From Thalassoglobus sp. JC818 (GTDB lineage Bacteria > Planctomycetota > Planctomycetia > Planctomycetales > Planctomycetaceae): a stretch of DNA of 64,000 nucleotides. Location: positions 566,001 to 630,000 of the forward strand of contig NZ_JBFEFI010000003.1 in NCBI RefSeq assembly GCF_040717535.1. Direction: 5' to 3'. Of this stretch, positions 44,347-56,100 are shown in pieces. The number at the start of each line of letters is the position of its first letter. The first letter of the stretch is position 1. The translations under genes and the position numbers were made by a program. Below the pieces are notes generated by a model that had not been told where the DNA came from, ran no database searches, and was given only the letters and a program-made list of their open reading frames with translations.

Positions 44347-45786
44347 ATGGCGACTACAGATACACTTGACTCTGATCTCGGCAACGACGGCAAAGCCGAT
44401 GTCTCGATCGGAGATTATCAATACGGGTTCCACGATCCGACTGACAAATACTCGTTCACCTCGCAGAGAGGTCTCAACGCACAGATCGTTGCTCAGATTT
44501 CTGAGATGAAGAACGAGCCAGGCTGGATGACGGACTTCCGCTTGAAGTCCTATGAAATCTTCGAGTCGAAACCGATGCCCACTTGGGGCGGCGATATGTC
44601 GGGAATCGACTTCCAGAACATCTTCTACTACGTGCGTGCCAGTGATCGGCAGGAGAAGTCCTGGGACGATGTTCCGGAAGACATTCGAAAGACCTATGAC
44701 CGACTGGGAATTCCAGAAGCGGAAAAGAAATATCTGGCCGGTGTGAAGGCTCAGTATGAGTCGGAAGTGGTCTACGGATCTCTGCAGGAAGACCTTGAAA
44801 AGCAAGGAGTCTTGTTCACTGACACAGACTCCGCGCTGCGTGATCACCCAGAAATCTTCAAGCAGTACTTTGGAACAATCATTCCGCCAAGCGACAACAA
44901 GTTCGCAGCTTTGAACAGTGCTGTGTGGTCCGGTGGATCGTTCATTTACGTTCCTCCTGGGGTCAACATTGACTTCCCGCTGCAGGCGTACTTCCGAATT
45001 AATACCCAGAACATGGGGCAGTTCGAGCGGACCCTGATCATCGTCGATGAAGGTGCGAACGTTCACTATGTCGAAGGGTGTACTGCTCCGACTTACAGTT
45101 CGGACTCGCTGCACTCTGCGGTTGTCGAAATTGTCGTCAAGCGCAAAGGACGGTGTCGGTACACGACGATTCAGAACTGGTCGAACAACGTCTATAACCT
45201 CGTCACCAAGCGAGCGATGGCATACGGCGATGCTCTGATGGAATGGATCGACGGAAACCTTGGGTCCAAGCTGACGATGAAGTATCCAGCCATCTACCTG
45301 ATGGAACCGGGTGCTCGTGGCGAAACTCTTTCGATCGCTTTCGCGAGCGAAGGACAGCATCAAGATGCTGGTGCCAAGATGGTCCACTGTGCTCCGCACA
45401 CCTCGAGTCGAATTATCTCGAAGTCGATCAGTAAAGACGGCGGACGAAGCAGCTACCGCGGGCTGGCGAAAGTTGAGAAAGGGGCGACAGACTGTAAAAG
45501 CAACGTCGTCTGTGACGCCTTGATCCTCGACTCACACAGCCGAAGCGACACGTATCCTTACATCGAAGTTGAGGAAGATGACGTCGCGATGGAGCACGAA
45601 GCTTCGGTCTCAAAGATTGCTGAAGAACAGCTTCTGTATCTGATGAGCCGTGGTCTGACTGAAGCGGAAGCTTCCGCGATGATCGTGACCGGCTTCATTG
45701 AGCCACTCGTCAAAGAGCTGCCGATGGAATATGCCGTCGAGATGAACCGTCTGATTGAACTGCAGATGGAAGGCAGCGTTGGTTAA
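44347..45786 (+). CDS. sufB: Fe-S cluster assembly scaffold SufB
   Basis: 479 residues, GGAG eight bases before the ATG. SufB is the beta-helix scaffold on which [4Fe-4S] clusters are built. The characteristic blocks are [16 protein letters not shown]-type text (here [18 protein letters not shown]), [25 protein letters not shown], the conserved cysteine in [22 protein letters not shown], and [22 protein letters not shown] at the end. The length is normal. sufD, sufS and sufU do not follow; the transcript ends at a strong terminator, so these partners must be encoded elsewhere. Confidence 0.96.
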   Translation: MATTDTLDSDLGNDGKADVSIGDYQYGFHDPTDKYSFTSQRGLNAQIVAQISEMKNEPGWMTDFRLKSYEIFESKPMPTWGGDMSGIDFQNIFYYVRASDRQEKSWDDVPEDIRKTYDRLGIPEAEKKYLAGVKAQYESEVVYGSLQEDLEKQGVLFTDTDSALRDHPEIFKQYFGTIIPPSDNKFAALNSAVWSGGSFIYVPPGVNIDFPLQAYFRINTQNMGQFERTLIIVDEGANVHYVEGCTAPTYSSDSLHSAVVEIVVKRKGRCRYTTIQNWSNNVYNLVTKRAMAYGDALMEWIDGNLGSKLTMKYPAIYLMEPGARGETLSIAFASEGQHQDAGAKMVHCAPHTSSRIISKSISKDGGRSSYRGLAKVEKGATDCKSNVVCDALILDSHSRSDTYPYIEVEEDDVAMEHEASVSKIAEEQLLYLMSRGLTEAEASAMIVTGFIEPLVKELPMEYAVEMNRLIELQMEGSVG

Positions 45787-45855
45787 ACTCGCTTCCAGCC
45801 GATCTTAATGTGACAGGTTGCAGTTCTCTCTGAACTTCGATCGCAGAAAAAATCA

Positions 45856-45898
45856 AACACGGCAAGCACTTCAATGAGATGTGCTTGCCGTGTTTTTT
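45856..45898 (+). terminator. Rho-independent terminator after sufB
   Basis: A perfect 14-bp stem (AACACGGCAAGCAC with GTGCTTGCCGTGTT) and an 11-base loop are followed by a T run. It starts 69 bases after the sufB stop and closes the suf transcript. Confidence 0.93.
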
Positions 45899-46046
45899 AT
45901 CGTTTGAATGGTCTTCCCAGCGAAGGTGAGAAATTCAAACGCTATAGCGCATTCTTGGATTTTCTGTGCACAATCTCGCACGAACAAGCACGGCCTTTTA
46001 ACTTGTGAAACCGTGCAAGCGAGTGCACAGGAAAGAGCAACTTGCT

Positions 46047-47294
46047 CTACTGGCGTGAGGCGACTGTCTTGCCTGTGGCAGGTGCCACGACGACAGCGAT
46101 TTCATCTGCGACTGTTTGCTCGGCTGTCAGAATCTGAATGACTCCGTCGACAGGTTCCGAGATCTGGAGCGAAGGCAACACGGCGGTTGTCTGCTCTGGT
46201 GTCCAGTTTTCGACATTGGCTTGCAGCTTCATTCCGCCGATGACCAGCAGGACGGTACCTGGCTGTTGTCCGATTTGTCCGTCGATGGAAATCGTCTGCC
46301 CTGGATTCACAACAACAGATTCAGGAGCAGTTGCCGGAGCGCTGGCAACGGGTGCCGTAGCTGTGTTGACGGAGTATCGAACGCCGAGTGTGTTGAGCAC
46401 TTCACCGGTCGGGCCCATGACGACGATTTCTGCGGGAACTGGCTCGGTCACTGGGAGAGTTGGAAGTTGTGCAGTCGCAATCGCATCTTCCCATCGAGTG
46501 ACTTGTGTTCCGAGAGACATTCCCCCGATTTTCAGGACGATTGACCCTGGTGTTGCTCCAAAGCCAGTTCCTTCGAGTGCGATCTCCTGACCTGAGTAAA
46601 CGTCGGTCAATTCCACGATTGGCGAAGCTGGAACCGCTGGTTGGCCGATGCCTGGGTGGCACTGGCAGGGAGTCGCACAATGGCAGTCATGATCGCATCC
46701 GCAAGGCTTCTTTTCGACGCAGACCGTTTCAATGGGGCGAATCGTGCAAACAGGCCGGTGTGGCTCGCAAGGGCGAATAACGCAGACGGGGTTTGGCGGT
46801 GGGCAAGGGCGAATCACACACTTCGGAGGCCCGATGACTGGTGGAGGTGTAATGCAAACGGGAGGAGGGATGATTTGTGGGGGTGGAATGATGTGCGGCG
46901 GAGGCGTGATGCAGACCGGTGGAGGAATGATTCGTGGTGGTGGATCGATGCAAATTGGTGGGGGGATGATCCTCGGGGGTGGTCCAATTGTCACTGGGGG
47001 AGGAATGATCCTCGGCGGTGGTGTGATGCACACTGGTGGTTCAATGTGTGGAGGTTTGAACTTCGGCGGGTCGAATCTCGGTGGATTGTGTGGGGGGTGC
47101 TTCGGAGGGTGACCTGTCCATTTCGGAGGATTGTGTTGTGTGCCGAATTTGACCTTCGAGAAGAAGTTGTTGGAGCTTTTTGATTTGGAATTGGACAACT
47201 GGTTGAACAGTTGCTTGGCGTCGAAAGATTGAGCGTCGCATTCGCTGGCGGTGACGGCAGTGATCAATGTTGCGGTGAGGACGAGAGTTTTCAT
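46047..47294 (-). CDS. Secreted polyproline/cysteine-rich protein with two TIG-like domains
   Basis: 415 residues from an ATG with AGGGA eight bases upstream; a longer frame upstream lacks features. A signal peptide (MKTLVLTATLITAVTA) leads to a polar region, then a proline-rich stretch (56-186) with 11 PPP triplets in units such as PPPRIIPPPVCIT, then a dense cysteine cluster (193-212, with CGCDHDCHC). Two Ig-like/TIG beta domains follow (about 222-310 and 325-405, with ALEGTGFGATPGSIVLKIGGM). Secreted scaffold or cell-surface protein is the likely role. Polyproline runs stall ribosomes, so efficient translation should need elongation factor P. Confidence 0.78.
   Translation of the reverse strand: MKTLVLTATLITAVTASECDAQSFDAKQLFNQLSNSKSKSSNNFFSKVKFGTQHNPPKWTGHPPKHPPHNPPRFDPPKFKPPHIEPPVCITPPPRIIPPPVTIGPPPRIIPPPICIDPPPRIIPPPVCITPPPHIIPPPQIIPPPVCITPPPVIGPPKCVIRPCPPPNPVCVIRPCEPHRPVCTIRPIETVCVEKKPCGCDHDCHCATPCQCHPGIGQPAVPASPIVELTDVYSGQEIALEGTGFGATPGSIVLKIGGMSLGTQVTRWEDAIATAQLPTLPVTEPVPAEIVVMGPTGEVLNTLGVRYSVNTATAPVASAPATAPESVVVNPGQTISIDGQIGQQPGTVLLVIGGMKLQANVENWTPEQTTAVLPSLQISEPVDGVIQILTAEQTVADEIAVVVAPATGKTVASRQ
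46737..47129 (-). repeat. Polyproline repeat region in the TIG-domain gene
   Basis: Imperfect repeats of about 10 to 20 codons encode PPP-x-II-PPP units with interspersed Cys. On the plus strand the DNA is G-rich (ggtggtgg/ggaggaatgat-like text). The degenerate units keep the reading frame. Confidence 0.7.
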
Positions 47295-47531
47295 GGCCTG
47301 ATTCCCTGCTGAGTGTTCTGTGTCTCGTTTTTGAGGTCGCTCAGAGGAAAGGCATGTGCTGTGCCATTCGGTTTTATCAGCAGTTTTTGCCATTTTGCGG
47401 GTTCGTGCGCCGTCATTTTGACATTGCATGTGTCGAACCGAACACAAACGGTTGCGCACTTCGATGACGGTTGGCACGAACGACGAATGGTCCGCAGAGA
47501 GTCTCTTAATAAGAAGTTAAGACAGTGAGGC

Positions 47532-48764
47532 TTAGTTGGTCGCTCTGTTTTCTGCCAGAATGAAGTCGACCCATTGCGGAAGCATATCTGCAAAGTCTGG
47601 TGGGAATTGATGTTCGGACATTCCAGGGTACTCGATGGCTTCGACACGAGCCCCGAGTCGCTTCAGGTCCTGGGCGTAGAAGCGAGTGATTGCGATGTTC
47701 CCAAGCATCTCTTCAGCTCCGCAGGTGACGACGTACCCTTGCTGGGTGTGGTTAGCCTTGGGGTGAAGAGAGAGAGTCGCTGGATCGTTGTTACCGCCGG
47801 GAGACATAATGAGTGCTCCCGAAAAGTCCTCCGGATGTCTGGCTGCGATTTCCGCCGCGACCATGGCTCCCTGAGAGAAGCCGAACAGCACAAGCTGGCC
47901 GGGGGCGGCTTTCAGCTTGGGGCTGACTTTCTCGAGTGCTTTGCGAATTCTGGCTTCATCTTGTTGTGGGTCTTCAGTCCAGACGAAACTGCTTGGGCCG
48001 AGGGGAATGGGGCCACTGATGCCGAGGATGGCGATTTGCATTTCGTCAGCGAGTCCCTGATAGCCGGTGTTGACGAAGTTCTTGGCCCGTCCTCCCATTC
48101 CATGCAGCCCGATCAGAATGGGAATCGGTTCAGTGGGTTGATAGTTCGACGGCAGAATCAGTGAGTATTCGGTGAGCCCGCTGGTCTTCCAGTACTCTCC
48201 GTACTGAGACAAGTATCGCTGAAGCTTGCTCCAACGTGGGTCACTTCGGACGAGCGTTAGATCAGGATCGTCGTTCGTCCAATCCGCGTCGACGCCTTCC
48301 TTCTCCGCTGCCTCCAGCAGCCAATAAACACTCGCTTCAACATTGCCAGCGAGTGAATAGTAACAGGCGAGATTGTAAGCCCCTTCAGACCCCTCGCTTT
48401 GGGCATGGGACCAGTACTGCAATTGAACAGCGTCGTCGTAATTCCCGTCGGCGGCGTTTTGTCGGGCGCCAGCTGCGAGCAGATCGCTTTCCAGCGTCGA
48501 CAGGTCGAGTTCGCCAAACTGGCTCGACGGAGCAACTGGTTCTGCAACGACGAAGGGGCGAACTGGTCGTGTGGCGGGGACTCCCGGTTTCGCGACGACA
48601 GCTTGATCCTGCTGTGAAGAGACGATCGGGCTTCCGATCAGCTGATCATTCGGCGACTGCGTTCGTTCACAACCAAACCAACACAACATCAAGCTGAGCA
48701 ATCCCCAAGTGAAAGCTTGAGTGATGGGGCGTGTCGCTTTTGTCGTGAGTGGTCGATGCATCAT
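47532..48764 (-). CDS. Lipoprotein carboxylesterase with Sel1/TPR-like N-terminal part
   Basis: 410 residues. The signal ends in a lipobox (LMLCWFGC, C32), so it is anchored in a membrane. Residues about 90-200 are helical and TPR-like (GAYNLACYYSLAGNVEASVYWLLEAAEKEG). The C-terminal half is an alpha/beta hydrolase with LIGLHGMGG, the nucleophile elbow GFSQG and a final His in SEHQFP, as in phospholipase/carboxylesterase (YpfH/PF02230-like) enzymes. Substrate is unknown; an ester in the periplasm is likely. The start is the tandem ATG ATG at 48764. It stands between the TIG protein and leuS on the minus strand. Confidence 0.85.
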   Translation of the reverse strand: MMHRPLTTKATRPITQAFTWGLLSLMLCWFGCERTQSPNDQLIGSPIVSSQQDQAVVAKPGVPATRPVRPFVVAEPVAPSSQFGELDLSTLESDLLAAGARQNAADGNYDDAVQLQYWSHAQSEGSEGAYNLACYYSLAGNVEASVYWLLEAAEKEGVDADWTNDDPDLTLVRSDPRWSKLQRYLSQYGEYWKTSGLTEYSLILPSNYQPTEPIPILIGLHGMGGRAKNFVNTGYQGLADEMQIAILGISGPIPLGPSSFVWTEDPQQDEARIRKALEKVSPKLKAAPGQLVLFGFSQGAMVAAEIAARHPEDFSGALIMSPGGNNDPATLSLHPKANHTQQGYVVTCGAEEMLGNIAITRFYAQDLKRLGARVEAIEYPGMSEHQFPPDFADMLPQWVDFILAENRATN

Positions 48765-48905
48765 TTTTCGATCCTACACCATGCTGTGATTCATGGCCAT
48801 GAACGCTCGTACTCTCCTGTACGGTTTGTCTCCGTCGTGTGTTGCAGTTGCGAAATCTTTTGACAACCCATTCGGGCTTCAATGAGTTCTTCAATTGCGA
48901 AGTGG

Positions 48906-51599
48906 CTAACCTTTGACGACAAAGTTGACCATTCGTTTGGGAACACAGATGACCTTCACGATCTGCTTTCCTTCGAGTTGCTTCTGGACGAGTTCATTCG
49001 TTTCGGCTGACTTCTGCATGACTGCCTGATCAGCTTCGGCAGGAATTCGGATTTTCGCTTTGACCTTTCCGTTCACCTGAACCGGGATTTCGATTTCCGC
49101 TTCCGCGATTTTCGATTCATCGAACGAAGGCCACGGAGCGTAGGTGAGCGAATCGGAGTGTCCGAGAAGTTGCCAGAGCTCTTCTGAAATGTGTGGAGCG
49201 AACGGTGCCAACAGGAGAACGAGCGATTGGATCGCCTCTTTCGGTCGCACATCCTGGCCTGTGTAGAAGTTGGTGAACTCCATCATTTTGCTGATCGCGG
49301 TGTTGAAGCTGAGCTTCTCGATGTCTTCGGTGACACCTTTGATCGTCTTGTGCAGGACTCTCTCCTGCTCTTCGTTCATGGCGACGTCTTGAACGGCCGG
49401 GCTGAGTTTGACCTCTTCGGAATGCTCGTCAGTGACCAGTCGCCAGACGCGTCCGAGGAATCGATAGACTCCTTCGACGCCTTTCATGCTCCACGGTTTC
49501 ACTTGCTCCAGCGGCCCCATGAACATCTCGTACAATCTGAGCGAGTCCGCTCCATATTCGCGGACGACATCATCGGGATTGATGACATTGCCTTTCGACT
49601 TGGACATCTTCTCGTTGTTTTCGCCGAGGATCATTCCCTGGTTCACGAGCTTCTGGAAAGGTTCGACCGACGACACGTGGCCGCGATCGAACAGGACCTT
49701 ATGCCAGAAGCGTGAATAAAGAAGATGCAGGACGGCGTGCTCTGCACCGCCGATGTAAAGATCGACGGGGAGCCAGTATTTTTCGAGTTCCGGATCGATG
49801 AAATTCGAGTTGTTTTTGTTGTCGGCGAAACGCAGATAGTACCAGCAGCTGCCGGCCCATTGAGGCATGCTGTTTGTTTCACGTTTGAGGCGAGTTCCAT
49901 CTTCGGCGACCGAATAAAGCCACTCTTCGGGAGCCCAGCTGAGGGGCGGGTCCGGAGTGCCTTTCGGTTTGAAGTCGTCCATGTCCGGCAAGGTGACGGG
50001 CAGTTCGCTTTCTTCGACCGTGCGAATGTTTCCAGTCGGATTGCCTTCCGCGTCGAGTTCGTGCCAGATCGGAAACGGCTCGCCCCAATAACGCTGCCGG
50101 GAGAAGAGCCAGTCGCGCAATCGGTAGTTGGTCGCTTGTTTTCCGAGACCGGCAGCTTGCAGGTCTTGCGTGATTTTCTCTTTGAACTCCTGCGTCGGAG
50201 TTCCGTTGTACTCTCCGGAATTGATGGCTGTGCCCTGACCGGTGAAGCCAATGTTCTCGACGTCATCGCTGCCGGAATCGACAACTTCAATCACAGGCAG
50301 GTCGAACGTCTGAGCGAATTCGAGGTCGCGTTCGTCGTGGGCGGGGACCGCCATGATGGCCCCGGTTCCGTAGCTGATGAGAACGTAGTCGGCGATCCAG
50401 ATCGGAGTTTTCTCACCGTTGACCGGATTGATCGCGTAGGCACCGGTGAAGACACCCGTCTTTTCCTTCGCGAGATCCGTGCGATCGAGGTCGCTCTTCA
50501 ATGCGGAGCGTCGACGGTACTCTTCGACTTCGGAGCGTTTTTCGTCTGTGACGATCTTATCCACAAGTGGATGTTCGGGAGCGATCACCATGTAAGTCGC
50601 CCCGAAGAGTGTGTCCGGACGGGTCGTGTAAACCCGCAACACGTTGCCCTCGGGAGTTTGTGGAAGTCCTGAGCTTTTGCGTGCGGACTTCCATTCTTCG
50701 AATGTGGTCGAAGTTGTCGCTTCGGAATTCGAAGGGAGTTCAACGAAGAAGTCGACTTCCGCACCGACGCTTTTCCCGATCCAGTTCCGCTGGAGGATCT
50801 TGATCGATTCGGACCAGTCGAGGTCTTCCAAGTCGTTGATGAGTCGCTCAGCATACGCGGTGATCCGCAGCATCCATTGTCGAAGGGCCCGACGTTCGAC
50901 CGGATGGCCACCGCGTTCGCTCAAGCCTTCGGCGGTAACTTCTTCATTCGCGAGGACGGTTCCGAGTGCGGGACACCAGTTGACTGGAGCGTTGCTTTGA
51001 TAGGCGAGGCGATGCTGGTCCTGATAGTCACGGATCGTCTGCTTGTCTTGCTTGGAAACCTCTTCCGGGATCGGCAGCTCTGAGATCGGACGCCCTCGCC
51101 CGATGCGGTTGGTTCCGTTCTGATCCGTCCAGCTGATTTCTGGGTCGTACCAGGTGTCGTAGAGCTGAAGAAAGATCCACTGCGTCCAACGGTAGTAATC
51201 TTCGTCCGTGGTGGAGATTTCACGGCTCCAGTCGTAGCTGAAGCCGAGCATCTTCAACTGTCGGCGAAAGTTGTCGATGTTCTCGTACGTTGTGACGCGC
51301 GGGTGAGTCCCAGTGTTGATCGCGTGCTGTTCTGCAGGGAGGCCAAACGCATCCCATCCCATTGGATGCAGAACGTGTTTGCCTTGCATGCGATTGAAGC
51401 GGCAGACGATATCTGTGGCGGTGTAACCTTCCGGGTGACCGACGTGCAGGCCTGATCCGGATGGATAAGGGAACATGTCGAGCACATACATTTTCCCCTG
51501 ACTGGCTTCTTTCGGTTCATTTGAGGTCACGAACGTTTCGTGCTCGTCCCAGTAGGTTTGCCATTTGGATTCAATGTGCCGAGGTTCGTAGCGAGACAT
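48906..51599 (-). CDS. leuS: Leucyl-tRNA synthetase
   Basis: 897 residues, a normal bacterial LeuRS length. The class I signatures are present: the HIGH box as HVGH (in [14 protein letters not shown], near residue 52) and KMSKS (in [13 protein letters not shown]). The CP1 editing domain (about 230-430) has the Thr-rich [22 protein letters not shown] and the conserved Asp in AVPAHDERD. The C-terminal anticodon-binding helices and the final [15 protein letters not shown] segment are intact. It charges tRNA-Leu in the cytoplasm. The ATG at 51599 is well supported by the conserved start. It is a single gene. Confidence 0.97.
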   Translation of the reverse strand: MSRYEPRHIESKWQTYWDEHETFVTSNEPKEASQGKMYVLDMFPYPSGSGLHVGHPEGYTATDIVCRFNRMQGKHVLHPMGWDAFGLPAEQHAINTGTHPRVTTYENIDNFRRQLKMLGFSYDWSREISTTDEDYYRWTQWIFLQLYDTWYDPEISWTDQNGTNRIGRGRPISELPIPEEVSKQDKQTIRDYQDQHRLAYQSNAPVNWCPALGTVLANEEVTAEGLSERGGHPVERRALRQWMLRITAYAERLINDLEDLDWSESIKILQRNWIGKSVGAEVDFFVELPSNSEATTSTTFEEWKSARKSSGLPQTPEGNVLRVYTTRPDTLFGATYMVIAPEHPLVDKIVTDEKRSEVEEYRRRSALKSDLDRTDLAKEKTGVFTGAYAINPVNGEKTPIWIADYVLISYGTGAIMAVPAHDERDLEFAQTFDLPVIEVVDSGSDDVENIGFTGQGTAINSGEYNGTPTQEFKEKITQDLQAAGLGKQATNYRLRDWLFSRQRYWGEPFPIWHELDAEGNPTGNIRTVEESELPVTLPDMDDFKPKGTPDPPLSWAPEEWLYSVAEDGTRLKRETNSMPQWAGSCWYYLRFADNKNNSNFIDPELEKYWLPVDLYIGGAEHAVLHLLYSRFWHKVLFDRGHVSSVEPFQKLVNQGMILGENNEKMSKSKGNVINPDDVVREYGADSLRLYEMFMGPLEQVKPWSMKGVEGVYRFLGRVWRLVTDEHSEEVKLSPAVQDVAMNEEQERVLHKTIKGVTEDIEKLSFNTAISKMMEFTNFYTGQDVRPKEAIQSLVLLLAPFAPHISEELWQLLGHSDSLTYAPWPSFDESKIAEAEIEIPVQVNGKVKAKIRIPAEADQAVMQKSAETNELVQKQLEGKQIVKVICVPKRMVNFVVKG

Positions 51600-51894
51600 A
51601 TCTTCAGTCGAGTTTGTGCGGTGAGCGTGTGCAGAAAAGCGGTAGTGTAGAGCGCAAGAGTGATCCGGTCACCAGTCACAGACAACGATCTCACGAACTG
51701 ACTTCCTAAGCAAATCGCGATTCAACTGAAATTCATGTGTTCTTCGGTTGCCAGCGGGGCAGTTTTTGGGGCGACGTAGAGCGAGTCGCGCGGAAGAGTT
51801 CCCACTGCGAGCAAAACTGAGCAATATATCTCAAGCGAATGCGTCGAGGTGTTTCAGCATTCAGTGAAAGCCGGTTTTCAGAGTGAAAAATATC

Positions 51895-52761
51895 TCAGGC
51901 AGCGAGTGAGCGGGGGAAGCGCTTGAGGGTCCAGTCGATGACGTGATTGAAGATCTCTCGCCAGCGGGGGTCGTTGTGTGGCTCGTGGATGAATTCATCG
52001 AGCGGGACAAATCTCGCGGCTGGAGCTGCTTGGCAGAACTCGTAAGTTGCTTCGCACGAGGTGATTACGTCTGACGTACCGTGGAAAGCGAGGACGGGAA
52101 CCGGGAATTGTGCAGCGTTTTGCAGAGCCCACTCCCCTGCCTGATGGCACTCGATGGCGGTCTTCATTGTGATCCGATTGTGCCTCAATTCGTCGTTTCT
52201 GAGTTTCTCCAGAATCTCTTCGGACCGCGTGAGCTCCTGACTTCGAATGCTGGTTGGGACGCTGAATTCTGGCCAGACGAGTGAAACACCGTGAATCAGA
52301 TTCGTTTTCAAAGCTGATGGTGGAGTCGCCAGGCGGAACCATGGTGCCGACAAAATCGCTCCGGTGATCTGATCTTCGAGTTGGTCCGGCATCCTGCGGA
52401 GACACCAATTCGCGACAACTCCGCCCCCCATGCTGTGACCGAAAAGTGTGATTAGCCGGTACGGGTCTTCGTGTAGAAGGTGGTCAACAACGAGAGAGAC
52501 ATCGTTCAGGTAGTCGTTGTAAGTCGATATGTGGCCGCGTGTTCCGGTTGAAACTCCGTGGCCGCGCTGGTCAAAGCGGACGACGCTGAGCCCGACGGAG
52601 TTCAGCAAATCGACAATGTGCCCGTAGCAGCCGCTGTGTTCTCCGAGGCCGTGGACGAGAAGAACGGTTCCCTGACCGTAAGGAACCTGATGGTCGACGA
52701 CATGCAAAGCGTGGCCGTCTTCGGTCGTCAATTCGGTTTCAACGGTTCGGTTCAGAGACAT
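51895..52761 (-). CDS. Alpha/beta hydrolase, monoacylglycerol-lipase-like
   Basis: 288 residues with no signal peptide. The oxyanion region LLVHGLGEHSG, the strand VVRFDQRGHGVSTG, the nucleophile elbow GHSMGG (Ser near 111) and a late VLAFHGTSDVITS (Asp) and EPHNDPRWR (His) form the complete lysophospholipase/monoacylglycerol lipase pattern (Hydrolase_4 family). It probably cleaves a lipid ester in the cytoplasm. It is separated from leuS by 295 bases and divergent from the PSCyt1 gene. Confidence 0.9.
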   Translation of the reverse strand: MSLNRTVETELTTEDGHALHVVDHQVPYGQGTVLLVHGLGEHSGCYGHIVDLLNSVGLSVVRFDQRGHGVSTGTRGHISTYNDYLNDVSLVVDHLLHEDPYRLITLFGHSMGGGVVANWCLRRMPDQLEDQITGAILSAPWFRLATPPSALKTNLIHGVSLVWPEFSVPTSIRSQELTRSEEILEKLRNDELRHNRITMKTAIECHQAGEWALQNAAQFPVPVLAFHGTSDVITSCEATYEFCQAAPAARFVPLDEFIHEPHNDPRWREIFNHVIDWTLKRFPRSLAA

Positions 52762-53147
52762 CCTTCTCCTTTCAACAATCGAACACGACGAACTTCCGAA
52801 TCGGAGATCCTCTCAGGACTCATCCCCAAAACAGACCATTTTCACGGTCTCGATGCAATCCACTGAACTTTTTCGTTCTGGTGCAAGCTGCGATTTCTTG
52901 AATGAATCAGTCCAAATCAATGGCGAGGATGCACTGCTGAGTTGGAGGATTCTCCGAGATTGTCATCGGTAACAATCATCGTTTCGAGCCATCCTATAAA
53001 GGATCGGCAGAATCAGTTGGAACTTCGTATCAAATGTCGTAAATTTGAGGTGCGAATTTTGATGTCCTCCCGAAGAATGCACGGAGTGGTCTCGCGTTGT
53101 GCATCTCGTGATCCCCCAATCAAATCATCCCCTGGGGCACCCCGCCG
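52762..53147. other. Divergent intergenic stretch before the PSCyt1 gene
   Basis: 386 bases between two divergent genes. A TATAAA occurs near 52995, but without a -35 box at the right spacing. I see no gene, hairpin or repeat. Confidence 0.45.
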
Positions 53148-56100
53148 ATGATCAGACTTTTTCTGCTTGGAATTGCCGCAATCTTGTTAATTGGCAGCTA
53201 TGGTGTCGCCGATCCCGGCACAGCGAAGCCTGTCGACTTTCAACGTGATATTCAGCCGATTCTGCAAGCCCGCTGTGAGAGTTGTCATGGCTCGGAAGCG
53301 AGAGAGGGAGGTCTTCGTTTTCTTGGGCGGGATGACCTGTTTCTGCGGAATGATTCCGGCGAGCCTGCAATCGTGGCTGGGGAGCCATCCGAAAGTGAAT
53401 TGATTCTGCGAATTACGGCAGGCGAATTCGAAAGAATGCCGCCTGAGGGTCCGCCGCTCAAAGATGATCAGATCAAGCTACTCAAGAGGTGGATTCAGGA
53501 AGGCGCTTCTTGGCCGCAGACGGTGAAAGCTCCAAAGCATTGGGCATACGAGTCTCCAGCCAGACCGGAAATTCCGCTCGTGGAGAGTGGTCGAATCGCT
53601 AATCCGATTGACGCGTTTGTGCTGTCGACTCTTGAAAAGTCAGAGACCGGGCTGCAACAGTCTCCGCCAGCATCGCCAGCGACACGATTGCGTCGAGTTT
53701 ATCTTGATCTGATCGGGCTGCCTCCTGAGATGCACGTGTTGGAAGCCTTCGAAGCGAATCCGTCGGACGATCACTATCGTGAGATTGTCGATCAGCTATT
53801 GGCTTCTTCGCATTACGGAGAGAAGTGGGCTCGCCAGTGGCTCGACTTAGCTCGCTATGCGGACTCCAACGGGTTTCAAGCGGATCAGTTTCGAGAGATC
53901 TGGCCGTATCGCGATTGGGTCATCAATTCTTTCAACGATGACATGCCGTTCGATGAGTTTTCGATCGCGCAGCTTGCTGGTGATCTCCTGCCTGAGTCGA
54001 GTCTGGATGACAAAGTCGCAACAGGATTTCATCGATGTACCACTTGCAACGTCGAAGCCGGAGTCGATCCGGAAGAGAATCGAACGAATCAGATCATCGA
54101 CCGGGTGAACACGACCGGGACGGTCTGGCTGGGAACGACTCTTGAATGTGCTCAATGCCACAATCACAAGTACGATCCGTTCTCGCAGGAGGAGTACTAC
54201 GAACTTTTTGCGTTCTTCAACAACACCCCTTTGGAAGTTGTACAACCCGGCGGGAAGGGAGTTCAGTTTGAAGTGTCGGGGCCGAAGATGGACCTTCCAC
54301 TTACTGAGCTTCAACAACAAGAACGGGATCAGTTTGAAGAAGAATTGAAGCAGCTTGAAGTTCGCATCGCACGTCGGGAGAAAGCACTCACCCAAGAGCA
54401 AGAAACCTGGGAAGACAAGCTGCGATCGAGCCTGGCTTCGGTCCCGCAGTGGCATGTATTGGAGCCAGTTAAGTTCGAATCGAAGAACGGTTCGGACTAT
54501 CGCATTCTCCCCGACTCCTCGATTCTTCTGACCGGGGAAGCTCCCAACAAGGATACATACACTGCTTCATTCTCGACTGACCTGAAAGAGATCACTGGAT
54601 TCAAAATCGAAGCGTTGACGGACGATTCACTCCCCGGAAAAGGACCCGGACGCGGAGACGCAAAACGGCCGAACTTCGTCGCCCATGAGTTGACGGCTTC
54701 TGTCACTTCGGAAGGGGACGACGATCGAGTTTTGAAGCTGCATACGCCTCAAGCCAGCTTCTCTCAGAAGAACTATGATGTCGCCGGGCTGATTGATGGA
54801 GATCCTGAGACCGCTTGGGCGATCAATCCGAAATTCGGAGAGCCACACTGGGCAAGTTTTCTGATCGAAGAAGCGATCAACAAAACCGATCAAGGAACAG
54901 AGTCGAAGCCGGTCACGATTCGGTTTGAACTTTCTCAGCAGTTCGGGGGATCGCGAACCATCGGTCGCTTGCGAGTTCAAGCTCTGACTGGCAATCCAGA
55001 GGCAGCGACGATTCCGGAGGACATTCGTGAAGCATTGCTGGCTGAGAAAGAACGGACTGAGGAACAGTCAGTTGCTCTGGCAGATTATCACGCGTCGCAA
55101 GATCGCGGGATGAGACGGCTTGTTAAACAGCGTAAGGAGATCCAGTCGAAAATTGATGCCATCACTCCGCTGACAACGTTGGTGATGGTCGAGATGGACG
55201 ATGTTCGGGAAACTAACATCTTCCAACGGGGCAGCTTCCTGTCTCCGGGGGTGACAGTCGAAGCATCTGTGCCTGGCGTTCTTCATTCTCTTTCTACGGC
55301 AGTCGATGAAACGGAAGAACGTGATCGTCTGGCTTTCGCGAAATGGCTTGTCTCTGAAGAAAACCCTCTGGTTGCTCGCGTGGCTGTCAATCGCTGGTGG
55401 TCGGAATTCTTCGGTCACGGAATTGTGGAGACTCTGGAAGACTTTGGAACTCAAGGTGAGCGGCCGACTCATCCGGAACTGCTTGACTGGCTGGCGGTCG
55501 AATTTATGGAACACAACTGGTCGATGAAGCATATACATCGCACAATTGTGCTCTCGGAGACCTATCAGCAGGATTCGCGAATTGAGAGTGCCGATCGGGA
55601 ATTGGACTCCTTGAACCGGCTTTATGCTCGTGGACCAAGATTCCGTTTGAGTGCGGAAACGATTCGCGATCAGGCTTTGGCCATTAGCGGACTGCTATGT
55701 CGCGATGTCGGAGGTCCGCCGGTTTATCCTCCGCAGCCTGAGAACATCTGGCGACATGTGGGGCGTAACGCTCCAAAGTGGGAGACCGACACCGATGGCG
55801 ATCGTTTTCGCCGAGGGCTGTATGTCGTCTGGCGAAGAAGTGCCCCGTATCCGAGCTTCGTCAACTTTGATGCGCCCGATCGAGCTTCGTGCGTGGTGAA
55901 GCGTTCCCGGACCAATACTCCGCTGCAAGCGTTGACCCTGCTTAATGATCCTGCATACGTCGAGATGGCTCACGGGCTGGCTAACCGAATGCTGGTCGAG
56001 TGTACGGAGCAAGATTCGGACGAATTGGTCGAGTTGGGATTCCGGTTGGTGACGTCACGGTTGCCCAACAGCCACGAAGCAGCGTTTCTTGTCTCGTTTC

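Noticed and set aside
44329-45399. 356-codon minus-strand open frame opposite sufB
   Set aside because: It is fully covered by SufB and shows the composition of an antisense shadow.
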